Positions 1 through 9,999 of a stretch of DNA of 64,000 bases are shown here, piece after piece. Positions within the stretch are counted from its first letter, which is position 1. The number at the start of each line of letters is the position of its first letter. Origin of the DNA: Pseudomonas sp. S09G 359 (lineage in GTDB: Bacteria; Pseudomonadota; Gammaproteobacteria; Pseudomonadales; Pseudomonadaceae); contig NZ_CP025263.1 in assembly GCF_002843605.1 (NCBI RefSeq), positions 452,501-516,500 on the forward strand, written 5' to 3'. The notes under the pieces were generated by a model. It searched no databases. It was not told the DNA's origin and worked only from the letters and a program-made list of their open reading frames with translations. A program made the translations under genes and the position numbers.

Positions 1-1973
1 TCATGTTCGGGATTCTGTTCTGCTGGGTGTCGGCGGGTTTCTGGACCGCGTTGATGGGCTTCCTCGAGCTGCTTACCGGTCACGATAAATACCGGATCTC
101 CGGTAAAAGTGCCGGCGACGAGCCGATTCCGAAAGACGCCCGCACCGCGCTGGTGATGCCGATCTGTAACGAAGACGTGCCGCGGGTGTTCGCCGGGCTG
201 CGCGCCACGTTTGAATCGGTGGCGGCCACGGGTGACCTCGACCGCTTCGACTTCTTCGTACTCAGCGACAGTAACGACGCCGACATCTGCATCGCCGAAC
301 AGCAAGCCTGGCTTGACGTGTGCCGCGAAGCCGGTGGTTTCGGCAAGATCTTCTATCGCCGCCGTCGCCGTCGTGTAAAGCGCAAGAGCGGCAACCTCGA
401 CGACTTCTGCCGTCGTTGGGGCGGTGACTACAAGTACATGGTGGTGCTCGACGCTGACTCGGTGATGAGCGGCGAATGCCTGACCAGCCTGGTGCGCCTG
501 ATGGAAGCCACGCCGGATGCCGGGATTATCCAGACCGCGCCACGGGCGTCGGGCATGGACACCCTGTATGCGCGCATGCAGCAGTTCGCTACCCGCGTGT
601 ACGGCCCGCTGTTCACCGCCGGCCTGCACTTCTGGCAGTTGGGTGAATCGCACTACTGGGGCCACAACGCAATCATCCGTATGAAGCCGTTTATCGAGCA
701 CTGCGCCCTGGCGCCGTTGCCGGGTAAAGGCGCGTTCGCCGGTGCGATTCTGTCCCACGACTTCGTTGAAGCAGCGCTGATGCGCCGCGCCGGTTGGGGC
801 GTGTGGATTGCCTACGACCTGCCGGGCAGCTACGAAGAACTGCCGCCGAACCTGCTGGACGAACTCAAGCGTGACCGTCGCTGGTGCCACGGCAACCTGA
901 TGAACTTCCGCCTGTTCCTGGTTAAAGGCATGCACCCGGTGCACCGTGCGGTGTTCCTGACGGGCGTGATGTCCTACCTGTCGGCGCCGTTGTGGTTCTT
1001 CTTCCTGGTGTTGTCGACAGCGTTGCTGGCGGTGAACACCCTGATGGAGCCGCAGTACTTCATGGCGCCGCGCCAGCTGTACCCGCTGTGGCCGCAATGG
1101 CATCCGGACAAGGCCGTGGCGTTGTTCTCCACCACCATCGTGCTGCTGTTCCTGCCTAAACTGCTGAGCATCATCCTGATCTGGGCCAAGGGCGCGAAAG
1201 AGTTCGGCGGCAAGTTCAAGGTGACCCTGTCGATGCTGCTGGAGATGTTGTTCTCCATGTTGCTGGCGCCGGTGCGGATGATTTTCCACACGCGTTTCGT
1301 ACTCGCCGCGTTCCTCGGCTGGGCTGCGACCTGGAACTCGCCGCAGCGTGACGACGACTCCACCCCGTGGAGCGAGGCGGTCAAACGCCACGGTCCGCAA
1401 ACCGTACTCGGCTTCCTGTGGGCCCTGCTGGTGGTGTGGTTGAACCCGAGCTTCCTGTGGTGGCTGATCCCGATTGTCGGCTCGCTGATGCTGTCGATCC
1501 CGGTGTCGGTGATTTCCAGCCGGGTCAAGCTGGGCCTCAAGTCGCGCGACGAGAGCCTGTTCCTGATTCCTGAGGAATACAACCCGCCGCAAGCACTGCT
1601 GTCGACGGAGAAGTACACCCACGAAAACCGTTGGCACGCCCTCAACGACGGGTTTGTACGTTCGGTGGTCGACCCGCAGCAGAACGCCCTGGCCTGCGCC
1701 CTGGCGACCTCGCGTCACCGTGAGGCGGAGCCGATCGAGTACCTGCGTGTCGAGCGTGTGCGTCATGCATTGAAAGTCGGCCCGGCCGGCCTCAATAACG
1801 GCGAACGCCTGGCCTTGCTCAGCGATCCGGTAGCCCTGGCGCGCCTGCACGAGCAGGTCTGGAGCGAAGGGCATGCCGAATGGCTCGCTGCGTGGCGTGA
1901 TTCGATCAAGTCCGACCCGCACGCGCCGTTGCTGCCGCTGCAACCGCTGTCGTCCCAGGCCCAACCGGCCTGA
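1..1973 (+). CDS. opgH: Glucans biosynthesis glucosyltransferase H (3' part, 5' end outside window)
   Basis: Inner-membrane family 2 glycosyltransferase that polymerises UDP-glucose into the beta-1,2 backbone of osmoregulated periplasmic glucans. About 656 residues are visible. The full protein is normally about 850, so the N-terminal cytoplasmic part and first membrane segments lie left of the window; the ATG at position 3 is internal, not the true start. Visible are the catalytic-domain motifs PICNEDV (near residue 50 of the fragment), LSDSND and VVLDADS (the DxD-type metal/nucleotide site), and the acceptor/processing motif [10 protein letters not shown] set of hydrophobic segments follows (about residues 320-500), then a hydrophilic cytoplasmic tail. 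It is probably the second gene of an opgGH operon whose opgG is off the edge. It is followed by a GC-rich hairpin. Identification is firm. Confidence 0.95.
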   Translation, partial: MFGILFCWVSAGFWTALMGFLELLTGHDKYRISGKSAGDEPIPKDARTALVMPICNEDVPRVFAGLRATFESVAATGDLDRFDFFVLSDSNDADICIAEQQAWLDVCREAGGFGKIFYRRRRRRVKRKSGNLDDFCRRWGGDYKYMVVLDADSVMSGECLTSLVRLMEATPDAGIIQTAPRASGMDTLYARMQQFATRVYGPLFTAGLHFWQLGESHYWGHNAIIRMKPFIEHCALAPLPGKGAFAGAILSHDFVEAALMRRAGWGVWIAYDLPGSYEELPPNLLDELKRDRRWCHGNLMNFRLFLVKGMHPVHRAVFLTGVMSYLSAPLWFFFLVLSTALLAVNTLMEPQYFMAPRQLYPLWPQWHPDKAVALFSTTIVLLFLPKLLSIILIWAKGAKEFGGKFKVTLSMLLEMLFSMLLAPVRMIFHTRFVLAAFLGWAATWNSPQRDDDSTPWSEAVKRHGPQTVLGFLWALLVVWLNPSFLWWLIPIVGSLMLSIPVSVISSRVKLGLKSRDESLFLIPEEYNPPQALLSTEKYTHENRWHALNDGFVRSVVDPQQNALACALATSRHREAEPIEYLRVERVRHALKVGPAGLNNGERLALLSDPVALARLHEQVWSEGHAEWLAAWRDSIKSDPHAPLLPLQPLSSQAQPA

Positions 1974-1978
1974 TTCAG

Positions 1979-2007
1979 ACGCCCCCGAGGGTTCACTTCG
2001 GGGGCGT
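1979..2007 (+). terminator. GC-rich stem-loop after opgH, possible terminator
   Basis: A 10-bp stem (ACGCCCCCGA paired with TCGGGGGCGT) starts 6 bases after the opgH stop. There is no clear T-run after it, so it may act as a weak or factor-assisted terminator or a 3' mRNA stabiliser. Confidence 0.5.
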
Positions 2008-2158
2008 TCGAAGCGCTGGTCCTACAGCGTTTCAAGTCCGTTCTCTATCGCCCTAACTCCTTGTTATTTCGAAACAAAAGACCCTGGTTCAAGGCGTATT
2101 GCCGTGCCTGTGGCTGAGTTAGCATCGCCCCGAATTTGACGTAGCCACAGGGGTATTC

Positions 2159-2959
2159 ATGAACAAACGCTATTGTTTGGCGCTGCTGACCGGCGCCCTG
2201 GCATTCATTCAGCTCGGCCTGGTGCAGGCGGGTGCCATTGACGACGCCGTGCGGCGCGGGGTGCTGAAGGTCGGTACCACGCCGACCTATATCCCTTTCG
2301 AAATGAAGGACAAGCAGGGGCGTATCGTCGGCTTCGAAATCGATTTGCTGCAGGCCATGAGCCGCGCGCTGGGCGTCGAGCTGGAACTGGTGGCGGTGCC
2401 CTATACCGAGCTGCTGCCGGGGTTGCTGGCGAACAAATTCGATCTGATCGGCAGCGGCATGACGGTCACCCAGGAGCGCAACCTCAAGCTGAATTTCAGC
2501 GACTCCTTTATCGTGGTGGGGCAGACCGTGTTGCTGCATCCGAGCCTGGCCGACAAGGTGTCCAGTATCGAAGACCTCGACGAGGCCGGCTACCGCATTG
2601 CGGCTACCGAGGGCACCACCGGCGAGACCGCGGCACAACGCTTTCTGACGTCGGCCCAGCTCAGCAGTTTCGCCACTTCGCAAGAAGGCATACGCCGAGT
2701 GGTAGAGGGTAAGGCCGATGCCTTTATCCATGACGCGCCGTACAACCTGATCGCGATAACCCGGCCGGAGAACAGCAGCTTGTTGGCCCTGGAGCAGCCT
2801 TTCACATTTGAGCCGCTGGCGTTTGGCCTGAAGAAAGGTGACTACGACAGCCTCAACTGGATCAACCATTTCCTCAGCCAGGTCGCCCAGGATGGCACCT
2901 ACGATCGCCTGCACGACAAGTGGTTCAAGGACACCGCCTGGATGGCCGAGATCGACTGA
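2159..2959 (+). CDS. Polar amino-acid ABC transporter substrate-binding protein (paralogue 1)
   Basis: 266-residue periplasmic solute-binding protein of the HisJ/FliY family (bacterial extracellular solute-binding family 3). A Sec signal peptide ends near VQA (residue 24), leaving mature GAIDDAV. Family features include the ligand-loop signature GFEIDLLQAMSRALG and TQERN, then the second lobe with DAFIHDAPYN. It is followed by a closely similar second binding protein at 3176-3976 and then by the permease and ATPase, so it very likely supplies the same importer with a related amino acid. The two paralogues share most family positions but differ in lobe 2, which suggests different ligand preference. 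The ATG at 2159 follows CAGGGGT. The ligand cannot be told from sequence. Confidence 0.85.
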   Translation: MNKRYCLALLTGALAFIQLGLVQAGAIDDAVRRGVLKVGTTPTYIPFEMKDKQGRIVGFEIDLLQAMSRALGVELELVAVPYTELLPGLLANKFDLIGSGMTVTQERNLKLNFSDSFIVVGQTVLLHPSLADKVSSIEDLDEAGYRIAATEGTTGETAAQRFLTSAQLSSFATSQEGIRRVVEGKADAFIHDAPYNLIAITRPENSSLLALEQPFTFEPLAFGLKKGDYDSLNWINHFLSQVAQDGTYDRLHDKWFKDTAWMAEID

Positions 2960-3084
2960 CCGTCATAACTTCTTACACATCAGCCAATTACCCGCGTCGC
3001 GCGCTGATCGGTCTATCCCTTGTGTTCAGCTGCACTGTTGTGGGGCCTTTCCGACATACGCAATAACAATTACCCGTGAAACCT

Positions 3085-3112
3085 TTGTGACAGGAGGCGA
3101 GTGGGTTAGGAT
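3085..3112 (+). promoter_or_regulatory. Putative sigma-70 promoter for the second binding protein
   Basis: TTGTGA at 3085-3090, 16-bp spacer, TAGGAT at 3107-3112. The -10 region lies in GTTAGGATCGCACCCCGAA, which closely matches GTTAGCATCGCCCCGAA upstream of the first binding-protein gene (about 2118-2134). Each paralogue therefore seems to carry its own copy of a related promoter region. Predicted from sequence only. Confidence 0.5.
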
Positions 3113-3175
3113 CGCACCCCGAAATGGTGCAGCCCTTTTGCGCGCCGACCTCATAAGAATCGTTCAGGGGACTTG

Positions 3176-3976
3176 ATGATGAAAAAGTATCTTTCGATGC
3201 TGCTGCTAGGCGTCACCGCACTGGTTGCCGCGAATGCGGCCCAGGCCGGCGCCATCGATGATGCGGTCAAGCGCGGCACGCTGAAAGTCGGCATGGACCC
3301 GACCTACATGCCGTTCGAAATGACCGACAAGCGCGGTGAAATCATCGGCTTTGAAGTCGACATCCTCAAGGCCATGGCCAAGTCCATGGGCGTCAAGCTG
3401 GAGCTGGTGTCCACTGGCTACGACGGGATTATCCCGGCGTTCCTGACCGGCAAGTTCGACATGATCGGCAGCGGCATGACCCTGACCCAGGAACGCAACC
3501 TGCGCCTGAACTTCAGCGAACCCTTCATCGTGGTGGGCCAGACCCTGCTGATCCGCAAGGACCTGGAAGGCACCATCAAGTCCTACAAAGACTTGAACGA
3601 CGAGAAATACCGCCTCACCTCCAAGCTCGGCACCACCGGTGAGATGGTCGCCAAGAAGCTGATTTCCAAGGCCAAGTACCACGGCTACGACAACGAGCAG
3701 GAAGGTGTGCTGGACGTGGTCAACGGCAAGGCGGATGCCTTTGTGTATGACGCGCCGTACAACGTGGTTGCCGAGAAGAAAGTCGGCAACGGCAAGCTGG
3801 TGTTCCTGGAAGAACCCTTCACCTTCGAACCCCTGGCGTTTGGCCTGAAAAAAGGCGATTACGACAGCATCAACTTCATCAACAATTTCCTGCACCAGAT
3901 CCGCAACGACGGCACCTACGATCGCATCCATGACAAGTGGTTCAAGAGCTCCGAGTGGCTCAAGGACATGGAATAA
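3176..3976 (+). CDS. Polar amino-acid ABC transporter substrate-binding protein (paralogue 2)
   Basis: Periplasmic solute-binding protein of about 266 residues, family 3, with a signal peptide ending AQA before GAIDDAV. Conserved ligand-pocket stretches include GFEVDILKAMAKSMG, GSGMTLTQERN and FVYDAPYNVV. Three start codons occur in a row (TTG 3173, ATG 3176, ATG 3179). The Shine-Dalgarno AGGGG at 3166-3170 fits ATG 3176 or 3179, not the TTG. A REPIN separates it from the permease at 4123, the usual arrangement where binding protein is needed in excess over membrane components. It is a paralogue of the gene at 2159. Ligand unknown; an amino acid is inferred from family and partner genes. Confidence 0.88.
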   Translation: MMKKYLSMLLLGVTALVAANAAQAGAIDDAVKRGTLKVGMDPTYMPFEMTDKRGEIIGFEVDILKAMAKSMGVKLELVSTGYDGIIPAFLTGKFDMIGSGMTLTQERNLRLNFSEPFIVVGQTLLIRKDLEGTIKSYKDLNDEKYRLTSKLGTTGEMVAKKLISKAKYHGYDNEQEGVLDVVNGKADAFVYDAPYNVVAEKKVGNGKLVFLEEPFTFEPLAFGLKKGDYDSINFINNFLHQIRNDGTYDRIHDKWFKSSEWLKDME

Positions 3977-4002
3977 GTTCGGCTGAATACCGAGTCGCGT
4001 CC

Positions 4003-4085
4003 TTCGCGAGCAAGCCCGCTCCCACATTTTGACCGCATTCTCATGTTGGAACTCGGTCAAGGGTGGGAGCGGGCTTGCTCGCGAA
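4003..4085. repeat. REPIN (two inverted REP copies) between binding protein and permease
   Basis: Two inverted copies of the palindromic unit GTGGGAGCGGGCTTGCTCGC (minus-oriented at 4003-4028, plus-oriented at 4062-4085) flank a short unique centre. The element is intergenic inside the ABC operon and likely forms a large mRNA hairpin after the binding-protein cistron. Confidence 0.9.
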
Positions 4086-4122
4086 AGCGGCCTGACAGGC
4101 GACATCAATCCCGGAAAGTAAA

Positions 4123-5082
4123 ATGAAACAGAAAAAAGCCCAATGGCCCTGGCACCTGCTGACCGTGGTCGTGCTGGTCGGCCTGGCTGGCGCCTTGTAC
4201 TACGCCACCTCGCTGATGTCCTACGAGTGGCGCTGGAACCGTGTGCCGCAATACTTCGCCTATCAGGCCGAAACCTCCCAGCGCGCGGCGGATATCTCCA
4301 CCGTCGTTGAGCTGGTGCGCAAAGGCGATGTCGCCGAAGTGACCCTGCGCAACGATGCGGGTGCCGAGCAGAAGCTGATCGTGGCGGACAACAGCCTGCA
4401 AGTGGCGCGCGGCGACGACGTGGCCGAAGGCGACGTGGTCGGCGTTACCCGGCAATGGGCGCTGGGGCCGTTGATGTGGGGCTTGTGGACCACCTTGTGG
4501 CTGTCGGTGGTGTCCGGCGTCCTGGGCTTGGCGATTGGCTTGGCAACAGGCCTGTGCCGACTGTCCAGTAACCCGACCTTGCGCGATCTGTCGACGATCT
4601 ACGTCGAATTGGTGCGCGGAACGCCGCTGTTGGTGCAGATCTTCATCTTCTATTTCTTTATCGGCACGGTGCTCAACCTGTCCCGGGAGTTTGCCGGGAT
4701 CGCCGCGCTGTCGTTGTTCACCGGTGCGTACGTGGCGGAAATCGTGCGCGCCGGCGTGCAGTCCATCACCCGTGGCCAGAATGAAGCCGCACGCTCCCTG
4801 GGCATGAGTGCGGGCCAGTCGATGCGCCATGTGGTGCTGCCGCAGGCCTTCAAGCGCGTGCTGCCGCCACTGGCGGGGCAATTTATCAGCTTGGTAAAGG
4901 ACACGTCCCTGGTGTCGGTGATCGCGATTACCGAACTGCTCAAAAGCGGCCGCGAAGTGATCACCACCTCGTTCTCGCCGTTTGAAATCCTGTTCTGCGT
5001 GGCAGGCCTGTACCTGTTGATCAACCTGCCGCTGTCGAAAATGGCCAGCCGGCTTGAGCGGAGGCTCGCGCAAAGTGATTGA
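4123..5082 (+). CDS. Amino-acid ABC transporter permease
   Basis: 319-residue inner-membrane permease of the HisM/GlnP family. The N-terminus is unusually long for this family: one membrane segment at about residues 11-30, then a polar insert to about residue 105 (probably periplasmic), then the conventional multi-helix permease domain. The EAA loop that contacts the ATPase is clear ([20 protein letters not shown], residues about 216-235). It is the only permease gene in the cluster, so the transporter is probably a homodimer in the membrane. The stop overlaps the start of the ATPase gene by 8 bases, consistent with coupled translation. Confidence 0.9.
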   Translation: MKQKKAQWPWHLLTVVVLVGLAGALYYATSLMSYEWRWNRVPQYFAYQAETSQRAADISTVVELVRKGDVAEVTLRNDAGAEQKLIVADNSLQVARGDDVAEGDVVGVTRQWALGPLMWGLWTTLWLSVVSGVLGLAIGLATGLCRLSSNPTLRDLSTIYVELVRGTPLLVQIFIFYFFIGTVLNLSREFAGIAALSLFTGAYVAEIVRAGVQSITRGQNEAARSLGMSAGQSMRHVVLPQAFKRVLPPLAGQFISLVKDTSLVSVIAITELLKSGREVITTSFSPFEILFCVAGLYLLINLPLSKMASRLERRLAQSD

Positions 5083-5809
5083 AGTCCGCGATCTGGTAAA
5101 AGTCTTCGACACCCGTGGCCATGTGGTGCGCGCGGTGGATAACGTCACCACTCAGGTGGCCAAGGGCGAAGTGCTGGTAGTGATCGGCCCGTCGGGGTCC
5201 GGCAAATCGACCTTCCTGCGTTGCCTCAATGGCCTGGAAGAGTTCGATTCGGGCTCGGTGAGCATCGACGGCCTGCAACTGGCCGACCCGAAAACCGACG
5301 TGAACGCCTATCGCCGCGAAGTCGGCATGGTGTTCCAGCATTTCAACCTGTTCCCGCACATGACCGTGCTGGAAAACCTCTGCCTGGCGCAAAAAGTCGT
5401 ACGCAAACGCGGCAAGAAAGAGCGTGAGGCCAAGGCCCTCGCGCTGCTGGAAAAAGTCGGCATTGCACAGAAGGCCAACGAATTTCCGTCGCGCCTTTCC
5501 GGCGGCCAGCAACAGCGCGTGGCAATTGCCCGGGCGCTGGCGATGGAGCCCAAGGTCATGCTGTTCGACGAGCCCACCTCGGCCCTCGACCCGGAAATGG
5601 TCGGCGAAGTGCTGGATGTGATGAAGACCCTGGCCCTGGAAGGCATGACCATGGTCTGCGTCACCCACGAAATGGGCTTTGCCCGCGAAGTGGCTGACCG
5701 CGTGCTGTTTTTCGACCACGGCAAACTGCTGGAAGATGCCGCCCCGGCGCAGTTCTTCGATGCGCCCCAGGACCCTCGTGCCCAGGCCTTCCTGCGCCAG
5801 GTGTTGTAA
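5075..5809 (+). CDS. Amino-acid ABC transporter ATP-binding protein
   Basis: Cytoplasmic ATPase of the GlnQ/HisP family, about 244 residues, energising the importer encoded just upstream. Walker [10 protein letters not shown], signature [15 protein letters not shown], Walker [15 protein letters not shown] and the switch His in VTHEMGFA are all present. An in-frame TTG at 5054 would add seven residues, but GGAGG at 5060-5064 lies 10 bases before GTG 5075, giving the typical beginning [11 protein letters not shown], so GTG 5075 is preferred. Its 3' end meets the convergent chemoreceptor gene with only 3 bases between them. Confidence 0.93.
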   Translation: MIEVRDLVKVFDTRGHVVRAVDNVTTQVAKGEVLVVIGPSGSGKSTFLRCLNGLEEFDSGSVSIDGLQLADPKTDVNAYRREVGMVFQHFNLFPHMTVLENLCLAQKVVRKRGKKEREAKALALLEKVGIAQKANEFPSRLSGGQQQRVAIARALAMEPKVMLFDEPTSALDPEMVGEVLDVMKTLALEGMTMVCVTHEMGFAREVADRVLFFDHGKLLEDAAPAQFFDAPQDPRAQAFLRQVL

Positions 5810-5812
5810 CGA

Positions 5813-7720
5813 CTAAACGTTGAACTTGCCCACCAGCGCCTGCAGATCCATGCCCAGGCGGGCCAGTTCGACACTCGCCGCCGCCGTCTCCTGACTCGCG
5901 GCCGAGGTTTGTTCCGACGCATCCTTGACCTTCAGCACGCTGCGGTTGATCTCTTCGGCCACCGCCGTTTGCTCTTCGGCCGCCGCGGCGATCTGTGGGT
6001 TCATTTCCTGGATCACCGACACGGTGCGCGTGATGCTGGCCAGCGCATCACCTGCGCGGCGGGTCAATTGCACGCTGTTGTCCGTGAGGCTGCGGCTGTT
6101 GTCCATGATGTCGGCCACCTGCTGTGTGCCCCGATGCAGGCCGCTGATCAGCGCTTCGATTTCCTCCGCCGATTGTTGCGTGCGTTGCGCCAGCCCGCGC
6201 ACTTCGTCAGCGACCACCGCAAAACCGCGCCCTGCTTCCCCGGCACGCGCCGCTTCGATGGCGGCGTTGAGGGCCAATAAGTTGGTCTGTTCCGAGACCG
6301 ACTTGATCACTTCCAGTACGCTGCCGATCTTCTGGCTTTCCTGTTGCAACCCGCGCATGGCCTGGCTTGAGCGCGCCATCTCTTGCGCCAGGTGTTCGAT
6401 GTGGGTGATCGCTTCCGCCACCACCTGGTCGCCGGCACCTGCCTGTTGGTCGGCCTCAGTGGCTGCAACGGATGCTTGCTCGGCATGCCGTGCGACTTCC
6501 TGGGACGTGGCGAGCATCTGGTTCATGGCGGTGGCCACCTGTTCGGTTTCGAGCTTCTGGTCGTCGATTCCGGCGCGGGTTTGCGCAGTGACGGCGGACA
6601 GTTGCTTGGCAGCACTGGCAATCTGCTGTGCGCTCGCGCCGATGCCGCCGATCAGCCCGCGCAGGTTGCTGGTCATTTGGCCGATGCTGCGCTGCAACTG
6701 TCCCAGTTCGTCGCGGCGCTGGGTCTGGATGGCTTGGGTGAGGTTGCCCTCGGCAATGCTGTTGGCCGCCTGCAGGGCCTGGCGCAGCGGTGCGACGATC
6801 TGGCCGGCGATCAACCAGGCCGCCAGGCTACCGAGCAACAACGCGGCGGCAGTGATGTAGAGCAATACGCTGCGCGCGAGGCTGGCTTCGCGGTCTCGCT
6901 TGGCGGTTTGGTCCTGGCTCAACAGGTCGCTTTCTTTGAGCAACTGATCCAGCCATTGCTCCAGTTGGTTCTGGCTGGTCTCGGTGGTGAGCTGGGCCTC
7001 CCTGAGGCCTGTCAGTTGGGTGCGGTAGTCGAGCAGGGCGTTTTTCAGCGCGCCAGCATCCACCGGCAATGCGCTTACCACCGCCTGGGCGCGATCAAGG
7101 GCCAGCAACGCGTCATTCACGCCGTTGGTGTAGGCCTCCAATGTGTCACTGGCCCAGGCGGGGCTCTGGGCGCGATCTTCGGCTTGCTCCATGGTTTGGC
7201 GCAGTTGCTCTATGGCATCGAGGGCTTTTTCGTCGTCTTGATTGGGCAAGTTGCTCGCCAGCTCCGAGAGGCTGTCGCTGCTCTGCACTGAGCTGCGCTT
7301 GAGCTGTTCACGGGCGTTTTCGCGTTGCTTGATCAACCCCTCCAGGCCACCCAGAGCAGTTTTGAAACTGGTCGCAATGCGGCGGCCTTCCTGCAGTTGT
7401 TGTTGGTTGAGCGGGTCGGGCAGCCGTGGCGAGAGCTCGACCAGGTGCCGGTCGATTTTCTCCATGTGCAGGCCGATCTTGCTCAGGCTCTCGGAATCAT
7501 TGACGGTTCGATACACAATCCGATCGGCGCGTAACTCTTCGCCTACCGCGGCCAATTGCGAGAGCTGGATCAGGGTTTGCGAGCGATCAAGTGAGGTGTT
7601 CAAGGCTTGCCAGCCCGTGACGGCGATGACGAGGCTGAGGCTGAGCACCAAGCCAAAGCCCAGGGCGAGTTTGAGGCTGATGCTGATATTTTCCAGCAGG
7701 CGGGTCAGTGGACGAAACAT
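5813..7720 (-). CDS. Methyl-accepting chemotaxis protein (first of a tandem pair)
   Basis: 635-residue transmembrane chemoreceptor. TM1 is at about residues 17-38, followed by a long helical periplasmic sensor region to about 285, then TM2, a HAMP domain and the cytoplasmic signalling domain. The hairpin-tip signature [19 protein letters not shown] is intact. The large all-helical sensor resembles the bimodular helical type found in Pseudomonas receptors for organic acids. No CheR-tethering pentapeptide is seen at the C-terminus (ends LVGKFNV). Start chosen at ATG 7720 (MFRPLTRL), because upstream codons are out of character for an N-terminus. It is a paralogue of the receptor at 7893-9809, and its position beside an amino-acid importer is suggestive. 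Ligand unknown. Confidence 0.92.
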   Translation of the reverse strand: MFRPLTRLLENISISLKLALGFGLVLSLSLVIAVTGWQALNTSLDRSQTLIQLSQLAAVGEELRADRIVYRTVNDSESLSKIGLHMEKIDRHLVELSPRLPDPLNQQQLQEGRRIATSFKTALGGLEGLIKQRENAREQLKRSSVQSSDSLSELASNLPNQDDEKALDAIEQLRQTMEQAEDRAQSPAWASDTLEAYTNGVNDALLALDRAQAVVSALPVDAGALKNALLDYRTQLTGLREAQLTTETSQNQLEQWLDQLLKESDLLSQDQTAKRDREASLARSVLLYITAAALLLGSLAAWLIAGQIVAPLRQALQAANSIAEGNLTQAIQTQRRDELGQLQRSIGQMTSNLRGLIGGIGASAQQIASAAKQLSAVTAQTRAGIDDQKLETEQVATAMNQMLATSQEVARHAEQASVAATEADQQAGAGDQVVAEAITHIEHLAQEMARSSQAMRGLQQESQKIGSVLEVIKSVSEQTNLLALNAAIEAARAGEAGRGFAVVADEVRGLAQRTQQSAEEIEALISGLHRGTQQVADIMDNSRSLTDNSVQLTRRAGDALASITRTVSVIQEMNPQIAAAAEEQTAVAEEINRSVLKVKDASEQTSAASQETAAASVELARLGMDLQALVGKFNV

Positions 7721-7853
7721 GGTCAATCTCCAACGAATTAAAAGGAGCGTTTCGGGAACCGCCTGACACACGTCAGGAGAATTGAAACGCTACTTTTATT
7801 CGGCGCTGGGCGTGTGATTCACGACCTGAAAAACGCGTAGGAAATTTCACAAA

Positions 7854-7883
7854 TTAAAAGGCGGCGGCTCTGATAGCCGCCGC
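7854..7883 (-). terminator. Rho-independent terminator of the second chemoreceptor gene
   Basis: A perfect 9-bp stem (GCGGCGGCT / AGCCGCCGC, loop of 5) lies just past the stop codon at 7893 and is followed on the minus strand by TTTTAATTT. It separates the two chemoreceptor transcription units. Confidence 0.8.
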
Positions 7884-7892
7884 GAAAGGGCT

Positions 7893-9809
7893 TCAGACCT
7901 TAAAGCGGCCTACCAGGGTTTGCAGGTAAATCCCCAGGCGCGCCAGTTCGGCGCTGGAGGCGGCGGTTTCTTCACTGGCGGCCGACGTCTGTTCGGACAC
8001 ATCGCGTACGTTGAGCACGCTGCGGTTGATCTCCTCGGCCACGGCGCTCTGTTGCTCGGCGGCGGTGGCGATCTGCGAGTTCATCGCCTGGATGGTCGAG
8101 ACCGTACGGGTGATGTTGCCCAGGGCGCTGCCGGCGCGGCGGGTCAGTTCGACGCTGCTGTCGGTGAGGCTGCGGCTGTTGTCCATGATGCTTGCCACCT
8201 GCTGGGTGCCGGTTTGCAGGCCAACAATCAGTTCTTCGATTTCTTCGGTGGATTTTTGCGTGCGCTGGGCAAGGCTGCGCACTTCGTCGGCCACCACGGC
8301 AAAACCACGCCCGGCTTCACCGGCGCGCGCCGCTTCAATCGCGGCGTTGAGGGCCAGCAGGTTGGTTTGCTGGGCCACGGACTTGATCACGTCGAGCACG
8401 CTGCCGATCTTGTCGCTTTCGCGTTGCAGATGGCCCATGGCCTCGGTGGAGTTGCCCACCTCGGTGGCCAGGCGTTCGATCTGGGCGATGGCTTCACCGA
8501 CCACCTTGTCACCTTCGCGGGCCTGTTGGTCGGCGGCTACAGCGGCTTCAGAGGCTTCCTCGGCGTTACGCGCAACTTCCTGCACGGTGGCGGCCATTTC
8601 ATTCATGGCGGTGGCCACCTGGTCGGTCTCGACCTTCTGGCTGTTGACCCCGGCGCTGGTCTGTTCGGTCACGGCCGACAGTTGCTCGGCGGCGCTGGCG
8701 ATCTGGGTGACGCCGTCGCTGATGCCACCGATCAGTTCACGCAGGCCCACGCTCATGCTCTGCATGGCGCGTTGCAACTGGCCCAGTTCGTCCTGGCGCA
8801 GGGATGTGAGGTTGTGGCTCAGGTCGCCCGAGGCCACGCGCTCAGCGACTTGCAGGGTCTGGTTCAGCGGAATGGTGATCTGGCGGGTGATGGCCCAGGC
8901 CGCAACCAGGCCGAAGATCAGCGCGAGCACAGTGGCCAGCAGCAACAGTTGTTTGGCGCGCGCCGCGTCGTTGTCACGCACCACAGTCTGCGAAGTGGTG
9001 AGCTTTTCGCTATGCCCGAGCAGGATATCGCCCTGGGTAACCATGATTTTCAGCGCGGCTGCACTGGCAACCTGGGAGTCGCGGTATTGGCTGACGGCGG
9101 CGCGGTAGGCCTGCAGCGAGGCACTGGCTTCCTGCAGGTTGGCCTGGAGCTGGGCGGGCAGTTGGCCCTCGAGTTCGGTGATTTTTTTCAGGGCGTTGTC
9201 GATGGCGTCGAGGGCCGGCTGTTCAGCCTCGACCTTGCCGCTGTAGGTGTAGCCGCGCACCTGGAAGCGCGCTTGCTGGATCAGCTTGCTCAGGTCGACC
9301 ACGCTATTGAACTGGGTGACGCTGTCGCCTTGCAGCAGGGTTTTTTCGACTTCGTTGGTCTTGGCCACGGCATTGTCGGCGGTGTCGCCGAGCTTGCTGC
9401 GCGCGCCTTCACGCTTGAGGCCGGCCTGGACCATGGCGCCGAAGGCCTTTTTGTATTGGTTCAAGGCGTCCTGTTGCTGTTCGACCAAGGCCTTGTCGTC
9501 GGGCTGCTCGATCAGCTCGGCGGCCTTTTTCAGGCCAGCGTCCAGCTGTGTCAGCAGCTCGGTGACCGCGCCCGTGCCTTGTTCGCCGCGACGCATTTCG
9601 AAGTCCAGGCGTGCCAGGCGCAAATCCTTGGTCAGCCCGTTGAGGCTGGAGATATAACCCAGTTTGTCGCCGCGACTGATCACGTCGCCCAGGCCGGTCC
9701 AGCCGGTGAAGGTGATCATCAATGTGAGCAGTAATACCAGGCCAAAACCCACGCCCAGTTTGGTTTTTACGCTGACATTCCCCAGCTTTTCGGCTAACCA
9801 ACGATACAT
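7893..9809 (-). CDS. Methyl-accepting chemotaxis protein (second of a tandem pair)
   Basis: 638-residue chemoreceptor with the same architecture as its neighbour: TM1 about residues 15-40, helical periplasmic sensor with [18 protein letters not shown] near residue 60, TM2 about 290-310, HAMP, and a signalling domain with [20 protein letters not shown]. The C-terminus (LVGRFKV) matches the neighbour's, while the sensor regions have diverged, the usual outcome of receptor duplication with a change of ligand. It has its own terminator downstream and starts at ATG 9809. It signals through CheA/CheW encoded elsewhere. Confidence 0.93.
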   Translation of the reverse strand: MYRWLAEKLGNVSVKTKLGVGFGLVLLLTLMITFTGWTGLGDVISRGDKLGYISSLNGLTKDLRLARLDFEMRRGEQGTGAVTELLTQLDAGLKKAAELIEQPDDKALVEQQQDALNQYKKAFGAMVQAGLKREGARSKLGDTADNAVAKTNEVEKTLLQGDSVTQFNSVVDLSKLIQQARFQVRGYTYSGKVEAEQPALDAIDNALKKITELEGQLPAQLQANLQEASASLQAYRAAVSQYRDSQVASAAALKIMVTQGDILLGHSEKLTTSQTVVRDNDAARAKQLLLLATVLALIFGLVAAWAITRQITIPLNQTLQVAERVASGDLSHNLTSLRQDELGQLQRAMQSMSVGLRELIGGISDGVTQIASAAEQLSAVTEQTSAGVNSQKVETDQVATAMNEMAATVQEVARNAEEASEAAVAADQQAREGDKVVGEAIAQIERLATEVGNSTEAMGHLQRESDKIGSVLDVIKSVAQQTNLLALNAAIEAARAGEAGRGFAVVADEVRSLAQRTQKSTEEIEELIVGLQTGTQQVASIMDNSRSLTDSSVELTRRAGSALGNITRTVSTIQAMNSQIATAAEQQSAVAEEINRSVLNVRDVSEQTSAASEETAASSAELARLGIYLQTLVGRFKV

Positions 9810-9890
9810 GCTGCGAACTCCCCTGGAACAAGGCTTGGACTTATTCAGGGGTTATCGGCCTGCATGCGGGATTCTGTAGGACGCTAGACC

Positions 9891-9984
9891 AATGTGGGAG
9901 GGGGCTTGCCCTCGATGGCGGTGGTTCAGTGAATACATTGGGTGACTGATACACCGCCATCGGGGGCAAGCCCCCTCCCACATT
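9891..9984. repeat. REPIN
   Basis: Inverted pair of GTGGGAGGGGGCTTGCCC-type REP units around a central segment with the sub-palindrome GGCGGT...ACCGCC. It lies between the chemoreceptor start and the rsmE stop and accounts for most of this spacer. Confidence 0.9.
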
Positions 9985-9999
9985 GGATTTGCGCTGTGT

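Noticed and set aside
1367..1573. Small plus-strand frame inside opgH
   Set aside because: Out-of-frame shadow of opgH with no supporting start signal.
7920..9734. 604-codon open frame on the plus strand opposite the second chemoreceptor
   Set aside because: Antisense shadow of a high-GC gene: glycine/histidine-rich, no family-like blocks, no ribosome site, and the opposite strand encodes a clear chemoreceptor.
9891..9984. Repeated palindromes spaced through the window looked at as possible CRISPR
   Set aside because: They are dispersed inverted pairs 75-110 bp long at separate loci, not direct repeats with regular spacers, and no cas gene is present.
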